Assembly (NCBI RefSeq): GCF_016937515.1
Contig: NZ_JAFHKM010000002.1
Location: forward strand, 2,165,001 to 2,229,000
From: Cohnella algarum
Lineage (GTDB): Bacteria; Bacillota; Bacilli; Paenibacillales; Paenibacillaceae
Direction of reading: 5' to 3'
Length of the DNA: 64,000 bases
Shown here piece after piece: positions 58,358-64,000 of this stretch (position 1 is its first letter; every line of letters starts with the position of its first letter). The notes below the pieces were generated by a model. The model did no database searches and was not told the origin of the DNA. It was given only the letters and a program-made list of their open reading frames with translations. The position numbers and the translations under genes are program-made.

Positions 58358-58400
58358 AACAAGTCCCTGCGGCCGACGAGGCGCGGGACTTGTTAAATTT
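58358..58400 (+). terminator. Terminator of the uptake operon
   Basis: AACAAGTCCC (58358-58367) pairs perfectly with GGGACTTGTT (58385-58394) and runs into AAATTT. The loop is 17 bases and GC-rich. The T-run is short, so termination may be partial. Confidence 0.65.
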
Positions 58401-58436
58401 CGCCGCGCAGCTCCGCCGCGCAACTCATCCCGCCGC

Positions 58437-59060
58437 CTCCGCACGCCCGCCAACGCTCCAGTTGAGTCGTGGCGACTCAACTCACCCCGCCCCGCGCCTC
58501 CAGCCGCACGCACTTGAGTAAATATTACCCATCTCGCGGCCTTCACCCGTTCTTCAGCGCTCCAGTTGAGTCATGGCGACTCAACTCGCCCCGCTCCGCG
58601 CCTCCAGCCGCATGCACTTGAGTAAATATTACCCATCTCGCGGCCTCCGCACGCCCGCCAACGCTCCAGTTGAGTCGTGGCGACTCAACTCGCCCCGCCC
58701 CGCGCCTCCAGCCGCATGCACTTGAGTAAATATTACCCATCTCGCGGCCTCCGCACGCCCGCCAGCGCCTCAGTTGTGTCGTGACGACTCAACTCGCCCC
58801 GCTCCGCGCCTCCAGCCGCATGCACTTGAGTAAATATTACCCATCTCGCGGCCTCCGCACGCCCGCCAGCGCCTCAGATGTGTCGTGGCGACTCAACTCG
58901 CCCCGCCCCGCGCCTCCAGCCGCATGCACTTGAGTAAATATTACCCATCTCGCGGCCTCCGCACGCCCGCCAGCGCCTCAGATGTGTCGTGACGACTCAA
59001 CTCACCCCGCCCCGCGCCTCCAGCCGCATGCACTTGAGTAAATATTACCCATCTTGTGGC
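58437..59060. repeat. Tandem array, six units of exactly 104 bp
   Basis: The word ACTTGAGTAAATATTACCC recurs at 58512, 58616, 58720, 58824, 58928 and 59032, exactly 104 bases apart. Each unit contains a hairpin (GTTGAGTCG, loop TGG, CGACTCAAC) and a GC-rich spacer with GCGCCTCCAGCCGCATGC. In the last three units the left hairpin arm decays (GTTGTGTCG, GATGTGTCG). No ribosome site or plausible gene covers the array, although both strands have open frames because 104 is not a multiple of three. Confidence 0.95.
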
Positions 59061-59080
59061 CTGGGAACAAAATCGGGCCC

Positions 59081-60688
59081 TCAAATCGGCCTTTTCTTCC
59101 GATATTCCCGGGGCGACATGCCGGTCAGCTTGCCGAAAATTTTGCTGAAATACCGGCCGTCCTGGTAGCCGACCATCGCTCCGACATCCGCGACGGAATA
59201 CTCTCCGTTCGCCAGCAGCGCCTTGGCGTTCTCGATCCGCACCCGCTCGATATATTCCGAGATATTCTCGTTAAACTCCTGCTTGAAGCGCCGGGAGACA
59301 TATTCGCGGCTGAGGAAGAACCGGCTTGCGATCTCCTGCACGGACAAACTTTCCGCATAGTTCGTTTCGATAAACTGCTTGATCGCATAGATCGCGTTGT
59401 GTTCCTGATGGCGCTTCTCTTTCAGCCGCCCGGCGATTTGGGCGAACGCCTCCGTCCATTCCCGCCGCCACTCGTCCGGCGACAGTCTCCCGCGCGCATC
59501 GATCGGAAACAGCCCGGGGGAGCTTGGCTTGACGGGATCGCCCGCCGCGGCGGAATCCGAATCCGGCAGCAGGCGGCCGGTCAGCAGCTCGAACTCGTAC
59601 CGCCAGTATTGCAAATGCTCCCACGTGACGTGCCGAAGCCGGCCGACGGCCTCGATCCATTTGCCGACCGCGTCTTCGATCCGGCGAACGTCGCCGCTGT
59701 AGACGGCGGTCGAAATCTGGCTGCCGTAATCGGTCAGCGGGACCTGCTTCTCCGCGGGAGAAGGAACCCCCGCATCGAAATGGATCCATCCGCCTTCCTT
59801 CGCGTACGAAACGGAACGGGCGGTCCGCAGCGCTTTCTCGAAAGCGGCGTGAATCCCTTCGGGAAACGCTTCCGCCTCCCCGCAAGCGAAATGAAAACGG
59901 GCGCCGAGAAAGCGCGAGAAAGCGTCGTTCATGTCCGCAAGCTTTCGGTTAAGCTCCGCGAAGCCGCCGGTAAACAGCAGGACGATTCCGTAAGCCGGAT
60001 TCGCATGCTTGAACGCGTAGCCGGTCCGGCCGGAGCCGATGATCTCGTTGCAGATGTTGGTCATCAAAAAGTACAGCAAGTCGAGGTTGCGGCCGAATTT
60101 CCGCAGGACGGGGCGCGGCAGCGGGTCGGTCAGCAGCATCGCGACCCGGCACTTGCGGGCGTCCGACCATCCGAACGCTTCCTGAAGCTCGTCGGCGCAG
60201 GTCCGATAGGCGTCCGGCTGCGAAACGACGGCCGACAGCGTTTTGTCCCGGTACGCCGGTATCGTGCGGTTGATTTCCGTGTTTTTCCGAATGCGGAGAT
60301 GCCGTTCCTCCTCTTCCTTCTGCCAGGCGCCGACGGCGCTTCGAAGCGTATCGAGCAGCTCGCTCCGGTTGATCGGCTTGAGCAAGTAATCGAGTCCGCC
60401 GTGCTTCAGCGTGTTGCGGATGTAGGTATAATCGTCATAACCGCTGATGACGATTCGTTTCGCATGGGGCGCCTCCGCCTCGATCCATTGCAGCAGTTCC
60501 ATGCCGTCTCCGTTCGGCATTTTCATGTCGGTAAAGACGATTTCCGGATTTTCTTCCCGAATGAGCGTCATGGCCGAGACGCCGTCGGACGCTTCGAGAA
60601 TGTCCGTGATGCCGAATTCGTCCCAGTTCACCAGCAGCCGGATCGAAATCCGGACATCGGTTTCGTCGTCCACGATCAACGCCTTCAT
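59081..60688 (-). CDS. YesN-type response regulator with AraC output domain
   Basis: 535 residues. The receiver domain has the phospho-accepting Asp54 in IVFTDMKMPNGDG and the conserved LKPINRSEL Lys near 104. A ~250-residue middle segment separates it from two AraC HTH motifs at the end (LSVQEIASRFFLSREYVSRR and YSVADVGAMVGYQDGRYFSK). It is coupled to the kinase by an ATGA overlap at 60685-60688. The divergent solute-binding gene at 62778 is the probable target. Confidence 0.95.
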   Translation of the reverse strand: MKALIVDDETDVRISIRLLVNWDEFGITDILEASDGVSAMTLIREENPEIVFTDMKMPNGDGMELLQWIEAEAPHAKRIVISGYDDYTYIRNTLKHGGLDYLLKPINRSELLDTLRSAVGAWQKEEEERHLRIRKNTEINRTIPAYRDKTLSAVVSQPDAYRTCADELQEAFGWSDARKCRVAMLLTDPLPRPVLRKFGRNLDLLYFLMTNICNEIIGSGRTGYAFKHANPAYGIVLLFTGGFAELNRKLADMNDAFSRFLGARFHFACGEAEAFPEGIHAAFEKALRTARSVSYAKEGGWIHFDAGVPSPAEKQVPLTDYGSQISTAVYSGDVRRIEDAVGKWIEAVGRLRHVTWEHLQYWRYEFELLTGRLLPDSDSAAAGDPVKPSSPGLFPIDARGRLSPDEWRREWTEAFAQIAGRLKEKRHQEHNAIYAIKQFIETNYAESLSVQEIASRFFLSREYVSRRFKQEFNENISEYIERVRIENAKALLANGEYSVADVGAMVGYQDGRYFSKIFGKLTGMSPREYRKKRPI

Positions 60689-62583
60689 GCCGGAAGCACC
60701 GCCTTTCGCATGGGAATTTCAATGACGACCGAAAAGCCCGACGGGGCGAGATTGCGGACGGAAACCCGCGAAGCGTCGTCGAAGTACAGGCGCAGCCGGG
60801 ATGCGACGTTGAGCAGGCCGATGCTGCCCGCGTCGTCGCCCATGCTGCCGCCCATTCCGCCACCCGCGTCGCCAACCATGCCGCCCCTCGCGCCGTCCCC
60901 CGTACCGCCACCCGCGCCGCTCCCCGAGCCGCCGAACGCCTCGCGCTCCAGCAGCCGTTCCAGCTCGCGAGCGCGTTCCGGGGAAACGCCCTCCCCGTTG
61001 TCGCGAACCTCGATTCGCAGCGCATCCCCGGCTCTTTGCGCCGTTATCTCTATTTCCGCTTCCTCCATCCCCGACCGGAAGCCGTGCTTGAAGCAATTTT
61101 CCACGAGCGGCTGCAAAATCATTTTCGGCACCGTCACCCCCGCAGCGTCCGGTCCGCCAAGCTCGATGCGGTAGCGCAGGCGCTCCTTAAACCGCTGCTT
61201 CTGCAGCTCCAGGTAGGCCTCCGCATGATGAATTTCCTTCGAAAGCGGCACGACCGACTCCTCCGTGTTCATGTTGTAGCGCATCATCAGGCCGAGCGAA
61301 GAGGTCAGCTCGTAAATTTTGGGCACCTGGTGCTGCAGGGCGACGGAGCCGATCGATTGCAGCGTGTTGTAGATAAAATGCGGGTTGATCTGCGCTTGCA
61401 GCGCTTTCAATTGGTTGTCCTTGTTGGCCAGCTCGAGCCGCAGCTCGCGCATGATCAGGTTGTCGATCGTATCGACCATGTTTTTGATCGCGTGGCCCAG
61501 CACGCCGACCTCGTCGTTGCGTTCCGAGTCGATGTGCAGCTGCAGCTTGCCGAGCTTGATTTTTTTGATCGATTCGGTCAGCTTCTTGATCGGGGCCGTA
61601 AGCTTGACGGAAACGAGCAAGGCCGCGGCGACGGCGACCAGAAGGAACGAGACGAGAACGAGCAGGTTCATTTGCAGCACGTTCGAAGCGTTCCGGAACA
61701 GGTATTCGTTCGGAATTTGCTTGACGAGAATCCACGTCCGGCCGATCAGCTCGAATTTTTCGTAGACGACGATGCCTTGAAATCCGGTTTCCTTCCATTC
61801 GAAGTGCCCCGCGCCGGACAGGCTGTAACGGGCATGCTGCAGCCAGGCGTCGGACGGCTTTTGGCCGATCAGCCGTTCCTCGGACGAGAAAATAACGGTT
61901 CCGGCATCGTCCATCAAATAGATGTTTTCGTCGTTTTTGTCATGGAGCATGTCGCCGATGCGGAGCAGCCCGTCCAGCTTGAAATCGATCGACAGAATGC
62001 CGATCCGCTCTTTCAGCGGGGCGCGGTACACCGGCCGATGGATCGTAAAAACGGTGTTGGAGGGACTGTACGGAAATTCCTCCATGCCGTAGTTGTGCGA
62101 AGGATGAGGGGGTTCGAAAAAAGGATCGTCCTTGTTCACGGGCTGAACGTAACGGCCGTCGAGTCCCGTTCGGCCCGCTTCGCGTTTCAGATAGCCGTCG
62201 ATCAGCAAATAGGACCGGTCGGCCAGCTCCGAATACAAGTAGACCTGCTGGACGTCTTTGGACGATTGTTCGATCGCGTGAAGGCCGGAATACAGCTTGT
62301 TTTCGACGATGAAATCGCTTCGCCCCCTGGCCAGAATGTTGTACAGGCTGTCGGGCTCCTGGATGTTGTTATAAATGGACAAGGAGATCGCGTTCATTTG
62401 CTGGAGCTGGTTCATCAGGCTCGTGGCGCCCTGCCGGACCGCGTTCGAGTTTTCCCGAACGGCGTCTTCCTTAAGAGAGTGCCGGGTGTAAAAGTAGGAG
62501 ATCAGGATCGAAGCGGCAATCGGCAGTAGAATGGCGACCAGCAAAAACGCGCTCAGCTTGTTCCGTATGCTGCTGCGAAACAT
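60685..62583 (-). CDS. YesM-type sensor histidine kinase
   Basis: 632 residues from ATG 62583 (RSSIRNKLSAFLLVAILL), with GGGGGGC upstream. Two membrane helices flank a large extracytoplasmic dCache-like sensor, then HAMP, His-kinase motif LQAQINPHFIYNTLQSIGSV (His near residue 398) and the ATP site LQPLVENCFKHGFRS and VRDNGEGVSPERA. Between that box and GSIGLLNVASRLRLYF lies an unusual Gly-rich stretch of about 35 residues (GGSGSGAGGGTGDGARGG and onwards). It likely senses an extracellular sugar bound by the neighbouring lipoprotein. Confidence 0.93.
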   Translation of the reverse strand: MFRSSIRNKLSAFLLVAILLPIAASILISYFYTRHSLKEDAVRENSNAVRQGATSLMNQLQQMNAISLSIYNNIQEPDSLYNILARGRSDFIVENKLYSGLHAIEQSSKDVQQVYLYSELADRSYLLIDGYLKREAGRTGLDGRYVQPVNKDDPFFEPPHPSHNYGMEEFPYSPSNTVFTIHRPVYRAPLKERIGILSIDFKLDGLLRIGDMLHDKNDENIYLMDDAGTVIFSSEERLIGQKPSDAWLQHARYSLSGAGHFEWKETGFQGIVVYEKFELIGRTWILVKQIPNEYLFRNASNVLQMNLLVLVSFLLVAVAAALLVSVKLTAPIKKLTESIKKIKLGKLQLHIDSERNDEVGVLGHAIKNMVDTIDNLIMRELRLELANKDNQLKALQAQINPHFIYNTLQSIGSVALQHQVPKIYELTSSLGLMMRYNMNTEESVVPLSKEIHHAEAYLELQKQRFKERLRYRIELGGPDAAGVTVPKMILQPLVENCFKHGFRSGMEEAEIEITAQRAGDALRIEVRDNGEGVSPERARELERLLEREAFGGSGSGAGGGTGDGARGGMVGDAGGGMGGSMGDDAGSIGLLNVASRLRLYFDDASRVSVRNLAPSGFSVVIEIPMRKAVLPA

Positions 62584-62777
62584 GATGGATGCCCCCCGGT
62601 TCCCGGAATTGGTTAACAGTCTATCACCGCGTCCGGGGAAGATCAACCTCCTTTCGAGCAGATCACAATCTTCTACATTTTTGTTCAAATCCGTTCGTAT
62701 TCCGGGGCCGGGGCGGGCCACTATACTCAGCTGTAAGGGCTTACACCACACAACGCCCAAACAGGGAGGGTTTCGCT

Positions 62778-64000
62778 TGAAGAAAATCGCATCCATCCTT
62801 TTGACCGCCGGCTTGTCGTTATCCGTCATCCTGTCGGGCTGCTCAAGCGGGAGCTCCGGAACCGGCTCGCCGGAAACGGGCGCTTCCGCGTCGGGATCCG
62901 CTTCCGCGGGGGCCGGTTCCGGCGGCGGCGACGAGATTACGCTCTACACGATTCAATCCACGAATCCGAATTTCCAGGCCTGGCTGGACGAAGCGCAGGA
63001 AAAAAGCGGCGTCAAAATCAACTGGATCGCCGCCCCGACCGATTCGGACACCCGCCAGCAGAAGGTTTCCACTATTTTGTCTTCCGGTGACGACACGGTC
63101 GACATTCTCGAGATCAACGACGAAATGGCGACCTCGTTCAAAAACTCCGGCTGGCTGGAGCCGCTGCAGGATACGGTCATGACGGACGACATCCTGTCGC
63201 AATTTCCGCAGGGCTACATGGAGGATATGCTGACCTCGGCCGACGGGGACATTATCGGCGTCCCGAGCTATTCCGGCTATCTCGCCCTGTGGGTCGACCA
63301 GAAAAAGCTGGACGCCGCCGGCATGACCTCGATCGAAACGGAAGAGGATTTCGTCAACTTCATGAAAGCGTCCACCAAGGACGGACAATACGGCTACGGC
63401 GGCTCCTGGGAAAAAACGTACGTGTTCAACGAAATCGCGACGTTCGTCAACCTGTTCGGCGGCGATTATTTCGATTGGACGAACGAAGGCAGCCGGAAGG
63501 CGGTCAAGTTCATGTACGACATGGCCAACACCTGGAAGGTGACGCCGGTCGACCAGATCGCGGACAAATACGAGCAGATGAACCAGAAATTCATCGACGG
63601 CAAATACGCGATGGTGTTCATGTGGGGAACCGGAACCGACTACAAGCAGGCGAACCGGTACGGCAAGGACCAGATCCACATGATCAACATGCCGAAGTTC
63701 GCGACGCGAAGCATCTTCACGGATTCCTGGAGCTATGTGCTGAACGCCGCCTCGCCGAACAAGGAAGCGGCCGTCAAGTTCCTGAAATACCTGGCGAGCG
63801 AGGAAGGCGAGCTGAACGGCTGGACGAACTTCGACCGGTACCCGGCCCGCGCCGACGTTGCGGCCAATCCCGCCGTCTCCGGCGACGTCAAGGAAATTTA
63901 CTCCGAAATCCAGGCGACAAACGAGGTGCACGGCCGCCCGATGCTGCCGCAGACGATGGAGTTCATCTCGGAAATCGGCACCCTGTTCCAGAACTACGTC
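62778..64000 (+). CDS. Extracellular solute-binding lipoprotein, 3' end outside the window
   Basis: 407 residues visible, open to the window edge. The start is TTG 62778 with ACAGGGAGGG upstream. A lipoprotein signal ends in the lipobox LSGC near residue 22, followed by a Gly/Ser linker and a MalE/family 1-type binding protein (VDILEINDEMATSFKNSGWL, FIDGKYAMVFMWGTGTDYKQ). It is divergent from the YesM/YesN pair, which commonly activates such a gene. Permease genes are expected downstream, beyond the window. Confidence 0.93.

Noticed and set aside
58437..59060. CRISPR array
   Set aside because: The 104-bp units repeat almost entirely, with no unique spacers of 25-40 bases, and no cas genes are near.
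59054..61174. A long plus-strand gene opposite the YesM/YesN-type pair
   Set aside because: It has no ribosome site or recognisable motif, and arises from GC-rich third codon positions of the real minus-strand genes.

Overview
The window looks like part of a Paenibacillaceae chromosome (Paenibacillus or Cohnella type). Support comes from gene content: two extracytoplasmic sugar-binding lipoproteins with LplB/YtcP-type permeases, a YesM/YesN-type two-component pair, a CotF-like spore coat protein, a secreted pectate lyase, and many Firmicutes-type insertion sequences. Base composition changes along the window: roughly 1-6 kb and 9-12 kb are AT-rich, and everything past about 46 kb is GC-rich.

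1-23.84 kb is a defence and mobile-element island. It starts inside a type III restriction-modification operon (mod end, complete res). Next come a three-gene cassette of unknown function that includes a two-membrane-helix protein, a GmrSD-like DUF262/HNH gene, a HEPN-domain gene and an AbrB/Doc toxin-antitoxin pair. Insertion sequences have damaged much of it, and exact target duplications let the original genes be rebuilt: an IS1182-type element clips the DUF262/HNH gene, a DDE element splits a decaying gene, one IS21-type element sits inside an IS3-like element, and another IS21-type element splits an HXXEE-type membrane gene. Two reductase genes follow a TetR gene that has a near-leaderless promoter and palindromic operators. 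The island seems to end at 23840, where a 68-base copy of the 3' end of tmRNA (ssrA) is followed by a terminator, as expected for a displaced attachment site.

23.84-48 kb is ordinary genes mixed with broken ones: SEC-C protein, EamA transporter and LysR, PadR with a BtrH-like protein, a secreted protein, pectate lyase, nucleotidyltransferase, NlpC/P60, an SPFH protein, CotF, and a Gfo/Idh/MocA dehydrogenase. Several reading frames here look like joins between unrelated gene fragments (histidine kinase to sortase, DUF1259 to TetR tail), or are truncated (HigB toxin, DUF2357 nuclease, YafY regulator, SPFH with a gap). A group IIC intron sits directly behind a terminator, its usual target.

48.3-58.4 kb is one carbohydrate-uptake locus: a divergent LacI regulator, then DUF4832-like protein, acyltransferase-fold protein, a second DUF4832-like protein, Gfo/Idh/MocA dehydrogenase, two ABC permeases and a solute-binding lipoprotein. 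No ABC ATPase is present, so a shared MsmX-type ATPase is likely. Downstream lies an exact 104-bp-period tandem array of six copies. The window closes with a YesN/YesM-type pair and, divergently, the start of a second solute-binding lipoprotein.
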